DNA of 64,000 bases from Rhodospirillaceae bacterium (GTDB taxonomy: Bacteria > Pseudomonadota > Alphaproteobacteria > GCA-2731375), in contig JABJKS010000045.1 of the NCBI GenBank assembly GCA_018660265.1, positions 62,001 to 126,000 on the forward strand, read 5' to 3'. Positions 10,735-19,324 of the stretch are shown here, one piece after another. The notes beneath the pieces are model-generated. The model was given only the letters and a program-made list of their open reading frames with translations. It did not search any database and was not told the DNA's origin. How positions within the stretch are numbered: position 1 is the stretch's first letter; each line of letters opens with the position of its first letter. The translations under genes and the position numbers were made by a program.

Positions 10735-11235
10735 ATGCCTCAATTTTGGATGGAGGATTTCGCGCCACAAATGGTGTGGCTCGTGATCTCCTTTATCGCG
10801 CTTTATCTGTTGATGGCTCGTGTGGCACTGCCGCGCGTGGCCAACGTCCTGGAAACCCGGCACGGCAGAATTGCCGATGACCTGGACCAGGCTGCCCAGC
10901 TAAAGGCGCAAGCTGAAACCGTGATCAGCGAATATGAAGCGGCGTTGGTGAAAGCCCGCACCGAGGCCCAGGCGACCATCGCCCAGGCCGGCATTGAAGC
11001 TGCCGGTGTGGCGGAAAAGCGTAACGCGGAAGTTGCTAATGTTTTGGCGACGGAGGCTGCCGCTGCGGCAGATCGGATCGCGACGGCCAAGAACGATGCC
11101 TTGGCTGAAATGCGTGGTGTGGCCGCCGAATTGGCGAAAGCTGCGGCCGAGCGTTTGATCGGTGCCGAGGTGCCGCAATCAGATGTGGACGCAGCCGTTG
11201 ACGGTGCCATGACCAATAGTGGGGGGGGCAGCTAG
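10735..11235 (+). CDS. atpF': ATP synthase F0 subunit b-prime
   Basis: A 166-residue peripheral-stalk subunit. One N-terminal membrane helix (MVWLVISFIALYLLMARVALP, ~13-33) is followed by a long Ala/Glu/Lys-rich coiled coil to ~150. The RVANVLETRHGRIADDLDQA block is characteristic of the b' paralogue of photosynthetic and alphaproteobacterial F0. ATG 10735 is preceded by GGAACGGAG. The stop TAG is directly abutted by the ATG of the second b subunit, implying translational coupling and heterodimer assembly. Confidence 0.93.
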   Translation: MPQFWMEDFAPQMVWLVISFIALYLLMARVALPRVANVLETRHGRIADDLDQAAQLKAQAETVISEYEAALVKARTEAQATIAQAGIEAAGVAEKRNAEVANVLATEAAAAADRIATAKNDALAEMRGVAAELAKAAAERLIGAEVPQSDVDAAVDGAMTNSGGGS

Positions 11236-11715
11236 ATGGACGCGACATTTTGGGTTGGTGCCGCCTTTTTACTGTTCATAGGCATTCTGTTCTATTTCAA
11301 GGTTCCGGCCATGTTGACCGGCGCCCTGGATAAGCGCTCTAAAAAAATTGCCGATGACCTGGATCAGGCCCGGCAATTGCGGGAAGAGGCGCAGGCCCTG
11401 CTGGCCAATTACGAACGCAAGCAGCGCGATGCCCTGTCCGAGGCGGAGGAAATTATCGCCCACGCCCGGGAAGAAGCATTGCGTGAAGCCGCTATCGCCG
11501 CCAAAAAGCTGGACGAGACCATCGCCCGGCGGCAGCAGTCGGCTTTGGATAAAATCGCCATGGCCGAGGCTCAGGCGGAAAAAGAAGTCCGCGATGCAGC
11601 CGTGGAAATCGCCGTCAACGCGGCAACTTCCGTGGTTGCCCAGCACGTCTCCGGTGATCGCGCGGATGCCCTGATCGCAACTGCGACAGCAGATCTGGGC
11701 CGTCATCTGAACTAA
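11236..11715 (+). CDS. atpF: ATP synthase F0 subunit b
   Basis: A 159-residue second stalk subunit pairing with b-prime. One N-terminal helix (FWVGAAFLLFIGILFYF, ~5-21) is followed by KVPAMLTGALDKRSKKIADDLDQA and a charged coiled coil. The ATG follows the previous stop with no gap. It is the last gene of the F0 operon; a terminator hairpin lies 46 nt downstream. Confidence 0.95.
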   Translation: MDATFWVGAAFLLFIGILFYFKVPAMLTGALDKRSKKIADDLDQARQLREEAQALLANYERKQRDALSEAEEIIAHAREEALREAAIAAKKLDETIARRQQSALDKIAMAEAQAEKEVRDAAVEIAVNAATSVVAQHVSGDRADALIATATADLGRHLN

Positions 11716-11761
11716 CTTTCAGAAGCGTCAAACGGAATTAGACTATCAAAGAATATGAATT

Positions 11762-11783
11762 GGGCCGCAATAGCGGCCCTTTT
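11762..11783 (+). terminator. rho-independent terminator of the F0 operon
   Basis: GGGCCGC (11762-11768), loop AATA, GCGGCCC (11773-11779), then TTTT. The short GC-only stem and T-tract follow atpF by 46 nt, the classic intrinsic-terminator layout. Confidence 0.85.
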
Positions 11784-11896
11784 CATGTCTATGGATATGT
11801 CTGGACGCATTTCAAGTCGGCATCTTTATGCCTACCTTTCATCTTTGTCGGCGGACCTCATATTGATGCCCTTCAGTATAGCCTCGTGAATTTGGT

Positions 11897-13486
11897 CTAA
11901 GGATCTTCAGTTCCCGAATCTTGCCCAGCTTTCGGCGGTCGAAACTTATCAAGCGCTTCTGCAACCGGGGGCGAGAGTTTGAGAGTTTTTCCGTCAACAC
12001 GAGCCATTCCATTGGAATAGGAATATGGGTCGGTCGGGTCTGTTGGACGAGGAATCTCCAGCGATTTCAGGCTGGCCGGCACCAGCTCTTTGGCAAGTCG
12101 TTCAGTGAGACGTTGTCGCGATGGCGTATTGTTGCCGAACGCCTTCAGCATTTCGTACGACAGGATACTCCCTCTCGCCGTCGGCTTAATAACAGAAACG
12201 CTGAAGACGTATCGTGCGGTGCCCAGGTATAGATTGTCGGAGGTAACACCGACATACATTACGGGCTTTTTGTTTGATCCATATTGTCCGATGTGCCGCA
12301 TAAATAGGTCTAACAAACGATCAGCGTAATATTGCCCTGTACTTGCATCAAGACCCTTCTCGAACGCAGAAATTATATACTCTGACCGCGCGTCATTGGG
12401 AAATGATGAACGTAGTTGCGTCATGAACCGTTCCGTTGACTGGCCGCCGAAATCGATGATCTCATTATTAACGATTAGGAACGGTCGATCTGGCTTGCCA
12501 GGCTCCCATTCTATGGGCAGCCGCCTTAATTTGGTCGGAACCCCGGTTATGCGTTCATAGATTTTCGCTGCGTCTGCCAAAAGATCGAGATCGATTGGAC
12601 CCAGAGGGATTAAGATAAGCTGCAATCCACTGGCATCTTTGTCGAGATACGGAATTGTGTCGATGGCCATAGGGGGTGAGCCAAGGAATGCAGCTGCTTT
12701 AGTGTGTAGATCAAAGTCCTCTGCATGTTTCAAAATCACTTCAGCACTCGTGCGTGCTGTACCTGGATCTTCTGCATTCTGCATCAGAGCAAGGTGGCCC
12801 TCAAAATCAAAGGGCGTAGTCGCGACCAAGCGTTGCAATACCGACACCGCGTCGCTTTTCTTTTCGGAATCCAGCAATGCGAGAGCATAGCTACGAATGC
12901 TGTCAGTCCATAGTCCCATCATGACGTTGCCACCAGCCAGGGCTTGTTCGTATCGATTTCGATTGGCGAAAGCCCTGGCTTGTTGGAACTTTTTATTGAA
13001 CCTCAATATTGCTTCCCGGTCTTTGGCGTACGCTGCTGCGGTAATCTCATAAATGAAAATATGGACCGAGGAAGGCATTCGAAAAACAAACATAGTCGAA
13101 ACCGTCTCGGCTCTAAATATGGTGGCACGAGCGTCACGATTGTCCATGTCTTCGAAGGTCAGTTTTACGATATCCGGTTGTTGATTGACTACGGCGAGAA
13201 TGTTGCCGAAAACATTGATACAATTTGATCTGCGGCACTGAACACGGTCAATTTCCAATGTGGCAGAATGGTCTTTTGCTTGATAGCGGTAGAAATCGCC
13301 TGTTTCTTTGAGTACGTGGTTCAGATATGGTAGCGGTTGACCGTTATCGACGAGTAGAGGCGCGTAGTATTCCGGTAAAGATGGAGGCTTCTCTGAGCTT
13401 TCTGCTGATGCGGCTGTCGCCAGCTGAAGCCCGACGAATGCGACCCCAAACAGGCAACCGATGCAGAGTTGCCTGAGCGTATTCAT
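11897..13486 (-). CDS. secreted protein with degenerate archaemetzincin-like C-terminal domain
   Basis: A 529-residue exported protein. Signal peptide at 1-28 (TAASAES cut region). Residues ~30-165 are unassigned, ~165-270 TPR-like helices, ~288-529 resemble archaemetzincins (peptidase family M54): LILIPLGPIDLDLLA (289-303), STGQYYADRLLDLF (382-395), YVGVTSDNLYLGTARYVFS (411-429) and YSYSNGMARVD (488-498) parallel family blocks. Where the family has HExxHxxGxxH, this protein reads KELVPASLK (466-474), and there is no His or Cys after residue 398, so it cannot hold the usual zinc site. I infer a pseudoenzyme. Its base composition looks more AT-rich than its neighbours, suggesting transfer. AGAGGA precedes the ATG; a TATAAT (minus strand, 13516-13521) lies upstream. 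The M54 link is from memory of motifs. Confidence 0.6.
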   Translation of the reverse strand: MNTLRQLCIGCLFGVAFVGLQLATAASAESSEKPPSLPEYYAPLLVDNGQPLPYLNHVLKETGDFYRYQAKDHSATLEIDRVQCRRSNCINVFGNILAVVNQQPDIVKLTFEDMDNRDARATIFRAETVSTMFVFRMPSSVHIFIYEITAAAYAKDREAILRFNKKFQQARAFANRNRYEQALAGGNVMMGLWTDSIRSYALALLDSEKKSDAVSVLQRLVATTPFDFEGHLALMQNAEDPGTARTSAEVILKHAEDFDLHTKAAAFLGSPPMAIDTIPYLDKDASGLQLILIPLGPIDLDLLADAAKIYERITGVPTKLRRLPIEWEPGKPDRPFLIVNNEIIDFGGQSTERFMTQLRSSFPNDARSEYIISAFEKGLDASTGQYYADRLLDLFMRHIGQYGSNKKPVMYVGVTSDNLYLGTARYVFSVSVIKPTARGSILSYEMLKAFGNNTPSRQRLTERLAKELVPASLKSLEIPRPTDPTDPYSYSNGMARVDGKTLKLSPPVAEALDKFRPPKAGQDSGTEDP

Positions 13487-13653
13487 TGGCGTCCTCTTTG
13501 ATGTTACAAGCTTGAATTATAGTATAGTCTGAAAATACTACCTTTTTGCGTGTGTGTCGTATAGGGCAAAACAGGTTCAACCAAATTCAACGGTCCAAGC
13601 AATTCCTTGATCCATTGATCCGCACAAAGGCTTGGCAGTTGTCCAAACAGCTT

Positions 13654-15393
13654 TCAGCTTGGTGCTTTAACGCGAACCCTCTGCCGTCGTCGCTGTTTGG
13701 GGGCTGCTGCTCTGACCTCCCGGTGGGGGAGGCTTCGGGCGTCGGGAACCAGGTACACTTTCATTGTTTCTGCCCGTCCACGCACCGTAACCTCGCGGGC
13801 TTCGAATGCGCCCAAATCGGCGGCAGCGCATTCTGCCACATAATCTGAAACGATTGCCTGGACCGTGAATTCCTTGGTCATGGCTTCCAGCCGTGACGCG
13901 GTATTGACCGTATCGCCAATGGCGGTCACTGAGGTCGCGGCCCCATAGCCCATTTCACCAACGATTGTCGCACCGGCATGGACGCCAATGCCCATGCGCA
14001 GGGGTTCATCGAGGTCATGGCGTAACTGGTGGTTCAGATGCTCCAGGGCCTCTGCCATGGCCGCCGCTGCTGCCAGGGCCTGGCGGCAACCGGTTTCGAG
14101 ATCGCTTTCAACACCGAACAGGGCCATCACGCCATCGCCAATGAACTTGTCCAGATGCCCGCCTGCGCTCTCCACCGCCTGGCCCATGCCACGGAAATAC
14201 TGGTTCAGGGCAAACACCACGTCATAGGGCAGCTTGCTTTCAGAAAACTTGGTGAAGGCGCGCAAATCTGCAAACAGCACCGCGATCTCCCGTTCACTCC
14301 CTTGCAGATAATTCGGCCGGGTCTCGCCACTTTGCAGGCTGACGTTGGGTGGCAGCAAGGGCATCACAGTCACATCGGCTGTTGGACGCAGCTGGCAGGC
14401 CAGGCGGACGCTGTCCGGTGCACCGACCCGGGCCAGAACCTTCAATTCATCGCCATTCGCGGGCGGCAGGTCGGCCAGACCGGCGGCAATACGCACCCGG
14501 CAGGTGGAACAGCGTCCGTGCCCGCCGCAAACGGAAGCATGGGCAATGCCGGCCAGGCGCGAGGCATCCAGGACGCTCAATCCCGGTTCCACTGCGACCT
14601 CATGGCCATCCGGGTAGGCAATGGTAATGCGGTGGCCCCGCCGGGCCAAAAGACTCCGCAGCCAGCGGCCCAACAGCAAAAGGGCGACAATGACCAGGGT
14701 CGATAGCACTACGTAATCCGTGGTATCATAGACAAAGGCCAGCAGATCATCCATGTTGTCGCCGATTTTGAACGAGGCCATGGCTTCGTTTAGCCAGGCC
14801 TTGTCCTGGGCCCAAATGGCCACCTGCTTGCCGACGCCGGTAAAGCCGGTCAGGGCCAGGCCGGGCAAAAGCAGTGCCAGGGCCAACAGCCAGGGACGGG
14901 CGGCACCGTACCAGGGGCGTAAGCGCAGCCAGTGGTGCATGCCGATACAGCCATGCCCCCAAACCACCAGGACCGAGATGGCGAGGACCCAGCCGAACTG
15001 CGGCAGGAAAACCCAAACACTGAGAATTTCAAAGAGATAGCTGCCGTGGATGCCGAAGAATTCATGCCCGCCCCTGGTTGCCAATATATGGGCCGGCAGT
15101 AGGAAGGGGATGGCCAGGGCCAGGAAAATCTGTAAACCCTCGGCTCGTGACATGCGCAACGTACGCCGCTGCCATAGGGCGACAAGGGACATGATGATGT
15201 GTATGCCGCCCGCGCCATAAAGTAGGATGGTGGCGGGCCAATTCCGCCAGACCGCCAGGAACACCTCCGCCCCGGCCTCCATGGCGGCCAGGGAAATATT
15301 GCCCAGGGCATGGTTGATGAAATGGGTGGCGACAAATGCAAACAGCACCAGCCCGCTGCCCAGGCGAAGTTTACGTGCCCAGTCTGATCCCAT
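13654..15393 (-). CDS. class III adenylate/guanylate cyclase with membrane anchor and 2Fe-2S domain
   Basis: A 579-residue three-part signalling enzyme. Residues ~10-245 form about six membrane helices with several His (24, 28, 65, 102, 148, 153, 154) that could bind haem, like a succinate-dehydrogenase-type anchor. Residues ~255-345 are a plant-type ferredoxin domain with Cys 289, 295, 298 (C-x5-C-x2-C) and 333. Residues ~368-560 are a class III cyclase with metal Asp376 (LFADLRAF) and Asp420 (FIGDGVMALFG). This suggests cyclic nucleotide synthesis tuned by membrane redox state or quinones, as proposed for the haem-anchored CyaC of Sinorhizobium. The C-terminus is very basic (KQRRRQRVRVK). 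It starts 6 nt after the polA stop and is probably co-transcribed. ATP versus GTP specificity was not determined. Confidence 0.88.
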   Translation of the reverse strand: MGSDWARKLRLGSGLVLFAFVATHFINHALGNISLAAMEAGAEVFLAVWRNWPATILLYGAGGIHIIMSLVALWQRRTLRMSRAEGLQIFLALAIPFLLPAHILATRGGHEFFGIHGSYLFEILSVWVFLPQFGWVLAISVLVVWGHGCIGMHHWLRLRPWYGAARPWLLALALLLPGLALTGFTGVGKQVAIWAQDKAWLNEAMASFKIGDNMDDLLAFVYDTTDYVVLSTLVIVALLLLGRWLRSLLARRGHRITIAYPDGHEVAVEPGLSVLDASRLAGIAHASVCGGHGRCSTCRVRIAAGLADLPPANGDELKVLARVGAPDSVRLACQLRPTADVTVMPLLPPNVSLQSGETRPNYLQGSEREIAVLFADLRAFTKFSESKLPYDVVFALNQYFRGMGQAVESAGGHLDKFIGDGVMALFGVESDLETGCRQALAAAAAMAEALEHLNHQLRHDLDEPLRMGIGVHAGATIVGEMGYGAATSVTAIGDTVNTASRLEAMTKEFTVQAIVSDYVAECAAADLGAFEAREVTVRGRAETMKVYLVPDARSLPHREVRAAAPKQRRRQRVRVKAPS

Positions 15394-15399
15394 GATTTG

Positions 15400-18195
15400 T
15401 TAGTGCGCCTCGGCCCAGTTATCGCCAACGCCTGCATCGACAATTAGGGGCACGGACAGATGGGCCGCACCCTCCATGACACCCTTGACGACTTCGATGG
15501 TCTTGTCGATTTCGGCGTCGGGGACTTCAAAGATCAATTCATCATGGACTTGCAACAGCATGGTTGCATCTAACTGAGCCTTGTCCAGGGCACCAGGCAC
15601 GGCGACCATGGCCCGGCGGATCACATCAGCGGCTGAACCCTGGATCGGCGCGTTGATGGCGGCCCGTTCGTGGAAGCCGCGCCGGGCCTGGTTTTTGTCA
15701 TTGATGCCGGGCATATGTACCCGGCGACCATGGATCGTCTCGACATAGCCCAGTTCCCGGCAGCTTGCCTTGGTGCTTTCCATGTAATCCCGAATACCGG
15801 GGTAGCGTTCAAAATAGGCGTTGATATAGTCTTGTGCTTCGCCCCGTGCGATGCCCAGGTTATTGGCCAGGCCAAATGCGGAAATGCCATAGATGATACC
15901 AAAATTGATGGCCTTAGCCCTCCGGCGGATCATCGGGTCCATATCCTCGATAGGTAGATCAAACACTTGCGCGGCGGTCATGGCGTGAATATCCAGGCCG
16001 TCGTGAAAGGCCTGACGCAACGCCTTGATGTCCGCCACATGGGCCAGGATGCGCAGCTCTATCTGAGAATAATCCGCGCTTAACAGCTTATGTCCCGGGG
16101 CGGCGATAAAAGCCTTGCGGATGCGCCGGCCCTCTTCCGTGCGCACGGGAATATTCTGCAGGTTCGGATCGGTGGAGGCCAGTCGTCCCGTCGATGTCGC
16201 CGCCATGGCGTACGAGGTATGCACCCGCCCCGTAACATCATTGATTTGGTTTTGCAGCGAGTCTGTATAGGTGCTTTTCAATTTGGCCAATTGACGATAT
16301 TCCAGAACCCGGACCGCCAGGTCGTGTCCCTGTGCGGCCAGGCCTTCCAACACTTCTGCCCCGGTGGCATAGGCACCGGTTTTGGTTTTCTTGCCGCCGG
16401 GGATGGACATTTTCTCAAACAGGATTTCGCCCAGTTGTTTCGGTGAATTGACGTTGAATTTTTCCCCGGCCAGCTCGTGTATCTGACCTTCCAACACGAC
16501 GATTCGGGCTGCGAAGTCGGCTGATAGACGGGCCAGTTCTGCCCGGTCCAGCAAGATCCCCGCTTGTTCCATGTCGACGAGAACCGGGGCCAGGGGCCGC
16601 TCCAACGTCTCGTAAACCGTATGTTTGCGCGTCACCTGCAATTGCGGCTTCAGGTATTGATACAGGCGCAAGGTCAGGTCCGCGTCCTCTGCCGCGTATT
16701 CCGTGGCTTTGTCCAAGGGCACCTGATCAAAGGTGATCTGAGATTTGCCGCTGCCCGCCACTGCCTTGAATGGGATCGGTTCAATATCCAGGTGCAGTTT
16801 GGACAGGGCATCCATGCCATGGCCGTGCAAGCCGCCCTCGGTCGCGTAGGACAACAACATGGTGTCGTCAAAGGGGGTGATCTCGACGTCATAGCGGCGC
16901 AGGACCAACATGTCGTATTTCAGGTTTTGCCCCACCTTCAGGACCGATGGGTCCGCAAGCAGGGGGCGGAGCAGATCCAGGGCTTCCGCCAGGGGGATTT
17001 GATCCGGCGCTGTGGCGGCGTCACCACCCAGGTCCAACTCACCCGCCGGCACCGGGCCTTTATGGCCCAGGGGGATATAACAGGCCTGTCCCGGCGTGAC
17101 GGACAGGGAAACGCCCACCAAATCCGCCACCATGGCATCCAATGAAGTGGTTTCCGTATCCACCGCCACAACGCCGACTTTCCGGGCCAACGCGACCCAG
17201 GGTTCAAGTTCTGCCAGGGTTTGGATGCACTGGTATTCAAGCTCCGGTGCCGCCTCGGACGCCGCCGCTGTCTCGGGCGCAGCCGGTAGGCTGCCGCCCA
17301 GACGTTGGGCGATGCGCCCTGCCAGGCGTTCCAGTCCCATTTCCGCCATGAAGCCCAATAAAACTTCGGCTTCCGGTTCCCGCAGGCCTAGATCGTCCAG
17401 GGATGTTTCCAGAGGCACGTCGTCTTTCAGCGTGACCAGTTCCCGACTGACCCGGGCCAGGTCCGCATGATCAATCAAACTTTGCCGGCGCTTGGGCTGT
17501 TTAATTTCCTCCGCCCGCGCCAAGACGCCATCCAGATCGCCGTACTCGTTAATCAATAATGCGGCCGTCTTAATGCCGATGCCAGGTACGCCGGGCACAT
17601 TGTCCGTGGCATCACCGCACAGCGCCTGGACGTCAATAACCCGGTTGGGGCCAACGCCAAATTTCTCCTGCACCTGATCAGGACCGATCAGGCGTTGTTT
17701 CATGGGGTCATGCATGACCACGCCGTCACCAACCAGTTGCATCAGATCTTTGTCGGAACTGACGATGGTAACGGCCATGCCGGCTTCTCGTGCCAGGCGG
17801 GCATAGGTGGCGATGATGTCATCCGCTTCGAACCCCGGCATTTCGATGGTTGCAAGGTTGAAAGCTTCACTGGCCCGTTTGACCAGGGGGAATTGCGGCA
17901 CCAAATCTTCTGGTGCCGGCGGTCGATGGGCTTTGTATTCGGGATAGATATCATTGCGAAATGTTTTGCGCGCGGCGTCAAATATCACGGCGAAATAATC
18001 TACCTCGCCATCGTCACGGACATCATCCACCAGTTTCGACAGCATATTGCAAAAGCCCGATACCGCCCCGATGGGCAGACCATCGCTTTTCCGGGTCAGC
18101 GGTGGCAGGGCATGATAGGCGCGGAAGATATAGGCGGACCCATCGACCAGATACAAGTGGCCGCGGGCATTACGTTCGTTGGAAATGTCATTCAT
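15400..18195 (-). CDS. polA: DNA polymerase I
   Basis: A 931-residue repair and Okazaki-fragment polymerase with all three domains. The 5-3 exonuclease/flap domain (~1-300) opens with LYLVDGSAYIFRAYHAL and includes SSDKDLMQLV and GIGIKTA. The 3-5 exonuclease retains the DxE metal site (VAVDTETTSL, ~residue 358), so proofreading is expected. The family A polymerase domain holds SADYSQIELRILAH, RRRAKAINFGIIYG and the catalytic LLQVHDELIFEVP. I chose ATG 18195 (MNDISNERN) because the upstream extension to 18246 looks non-coding. A plus-strand sRNA candidate lies in its upstream spacer. Confidence 0.97.
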   Translation of the reverse strand: MNDISNERNARGHLYLVDGSAYIFRAYHALPPLTRKSDGLPIGAVSGFCNMLSKLVDDVRDDGEVDYFAVIFDAARKTFRNDIYPEYKAHRPPAPEDLVPQFPLVKRASEAFNLATIEMPGFEADDIIATYARLAREAGMAVTIVSSDKDLMQLVGDGVVMHDPMKQRLIGPDQVQEKFGVGPNRVIDVQALCGDATDNVPGVPGIGIKTAALLINEYGDLDGVLARAEEIKQPKRRQSLIDHADLARVSRELVTLKDDVPLETSLDDLGLREPEAEVLLGFMAEMGLERLAGRIAQRLGGSLPAAPETAAASEAAPELEYQCIQTLAELEPWVALARKVGVVAVDTETTSLDAMVADLVGVSLSVTPGQACYIPLGHKGPVPAGELDLGGDAATAPDQIPLAEALDLLRPLLADPSVLKVGQNLKYDMLVLRRYDVEITPFDDTMLLSYATEGGLHGHGMDALSKLHLDIEPIPFKAVAGSGKSQITFDQVPLDKATEYAAEDADLTLRLYQYLKPQLQVTRKHTVYETLERPLAPVLVDMEQAGILLDRAELARLSADFAARIVVLEGQIHELAGEKFNVNSPKQLGEILFEKMSIPGGKKTKTGAYATGAEVLEGLAAQGHDLAVRVLEYRQLAKLKSTYTDSLQNQINDVTGRVHTSYAMAATSTGRLASTDPNLQNIPVRTEEGRRIRKAFIAAPGHKLLSADYSQIELRILAHVADIKALRQAFHDGLDIHAMTAAQVFDLPIEDMDPMIRRRAKAINFGIIYGISAFGLANNLGIARGEAQDYINAYFERYPGIRDYMESTKASCRELGYVETIHGRRVHMPGINDKNQARRGFHERAAINAPIQGSAADVIRRAMVAVPGALDKAQLDATMLLQVHDELIFEVPDAEIDKTIEVVKGVMEGAAHLSVPLIVDAGVGDNWAEAH

Positions 18196-18267
18196 GGTGC
18201 CACTATGCCACGACCGGGCCCAAGGTGGAATGATCACGATTAGCAAATTTTTGCCGGCTGGAGATGA

Positions 18268-18284
18268 CCTAATTTCACATTAGG
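18268..18284. promoter_or_regulatory. inverted repeat upstream of polA
   Basis: CCTAAT-TTCAC-ATTAGG (6 bp arms, 5 nt centre) sits 73 bp before the polA ATG in an AT-rich stretch. It could be an operator or part of the polA leader; no regulator is recognisable. Confidence 0.3.
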
Positions 18285-18421
18285 CAAATTGCATGGCAAA
18301 AATGTAATGATTATGCGAGTTTATGAGATCAAAAAATCATAAAAAAATTACAAAGTAACTTACTATTAATAATTACTCTTTAGTGTGGCTGTCAGTTCAA
18401 TGTGTATCACACGAACAAACA

Positions 18422-18529
18422 AGCACCGGTCACTTCCGTCCAATCCGGTGCTGCTGGGCCGGATCCCCTCCTCCTCCGGCGCAGCCTATGACGGGGCGCT
18501 GCGGCAAAAGTCGCAGCGCCCCTTTTTTT
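18422..18529 (+). ncRNA. candidate trans-acting small RNA with anti-Shine-Dalgarno loop
   Basis: In the 373 bp spacer between two minus-strand genes, the plus strand folds into three successive hairpins. SL1 is AGCACCGG/CCGGTGCT (18422-18429 with 18445-18452). SL2 is GCCGGA/TCCGGC (18458-18463 with 18475-18480), exposing the loop TCCCCTCCTCC, complementary to a Shine-Dalgarno sequence. SL3 is an 11 bp terminator with seven T. The intrinsic terminator points away from both neighbouring genes, so it must end some plus-strand transcript, and no protein frame is present. C/U-rich loops of this kind occur in alphaproteobacterial sRNAs such as the CCUCCUCCC-motif and alpha-r14 families. The 5-prime end and promoter are not located. 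Confidence 0.55.
18493..18529 (+). terminator. strong rho-independent terminator of the sRNA candidate
   Basis: GGGGCGCTGCG (18493-18503) pairs with CGCAGCGCCCC (18512-18522) over an 8 nt loop and is followed by seven T (18523-18529). On the minus strand the flank is not T-rich, so it works only for plus-strand transcription. Confidence 0.85.
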
Positions 18530-18568
18530 GGATAGGGCTGTTTTGGCCCACATGACCTGAGGCCCGTT

Positions 18569-19324
18569 TTAGGCAAACTCAAGAACCATCCCATCATAGG
18601 CCGGCACGACGCCTGCGGGCAGTTCACGACACAGAGTTTGATAATCCATGTCCCAGGTCATATGAGTTAAAACCGCCATTTTTGGCCGCAACCGTTCAAT
18701 CCATTCAAGGGTTTGGGCCAGGTGCGTATGGGTCGGGTGGGGCTTTGGGCGCAGGGCATCGACGATCCATAGATCCAGGTCCTGCAACAGCTCGAACGAT
18801 GCATCGGGCAGGCCGCTTAAGTCCGTGGAATAGGCCATGTCGCCAAAGCGAAAACCAAGGGTTTGCATGGCACCGTGCATTTGCAGGAACGGCACGATAT
18901 CAATGTCTCCCAGGGTGAACGGCCCATCAATCGTATGCGGTGTGGCGATCGCCGGGTAATTCTTGGCCTCGGCAAAAATATAACCAAATCGCTGTTGCAG
19001 GCTTTTCATTGTAAAGCTATCGCCATAAATCGGCATGCGGGCACCCTGCAACAAGGTAAAGCCCCGCAAATCATCGATACCGTTTACGTGATCCGCATGG
19101 TCGTGGGTGTAAAGGGCCGCATCCAGGTGATCCAACGCCAGGTCCAGGCATTGCTCCCGCATATCCGGGCTCGTATCCACGATCAGGGTCGTGGTATCGC
19201 TTTGCACCAGGATGGAAGAGCGACGGCGGCGGTTCTTTGGCTCCGTCGGGTCGCAAACCCCCCAGACATTACCAATGCGCGGCACCCCGCCCGACGTACC
19301 ACAGCCCAGGACAGTTGCCCGCAT
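18569..19324 (-). CDS. MBL-fold metal-dependent hydrolase (PhnP-like)
   Basis: A 251-residue metallo-beta-lactamase-fold phosphodiesterase-like enzyme. The signature THDHADHVNGID (~residues 74-85) supplies the metal ligands, with further His/Asp in FLQMHG, STDLSG and THMTWDMD. The N-terminal VLGCGTSGGVPRIG and the NRRRRSSILV strand match the PhnP/COG1235 branch, whose characterised members hydrolyse cyclic or phosphodiester substrates. ATG 19324 shares one base with the tatD stop (TGATG), so it is the coupled last gene of dacC-holB-metG-tatD-MBL. The substrate is unknown. Confidence 0.88.
   Translation of the reverse strand: MRATVLGCGTSGGVPRIGNVWGVCDPTEPKNRRRRSSILVQSDTTTLIVDTSPDMREQCLDLALDHLDAALYTHDHADHVNGIDDLRGFTLLQGARMPIYGDSFTMKSLQQRFGYIFAEAKNYPAIATPHTIDGPFTLGDIDIVPFLQMHGAMQTLGFRFGDMAYSTDLSGLPDASFELLQDLDLWIVDALRPKPHPTHTHLAQTLEWIERLRPKMAVLTHMTWDMDYQTLCRELPAGVVPAYDGMVLEFA

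Noticed and set aside
13546-13848. 100-residue plus-strand frame opposite the cyclase
   Set aside because: Shadow of the cyclase C-terminus and spacer, no codon pattern or ribosome site.
18401-18412. CRP-like TGTGTATCACAC motif near the sRNA candidate
   Set aside because: Only a 4 bp dyad with a 3 nt centre, not the TGTGA-N6-TCACA spacing.
18422-18529. Known RNAs (SRP RNA, 6S RNA, tmRNA) as identity of the sRNA candidate
   Set aside because: None of the conserved sequence blocks of those RNAs is present; only hairpins and a C/U-rich loop.
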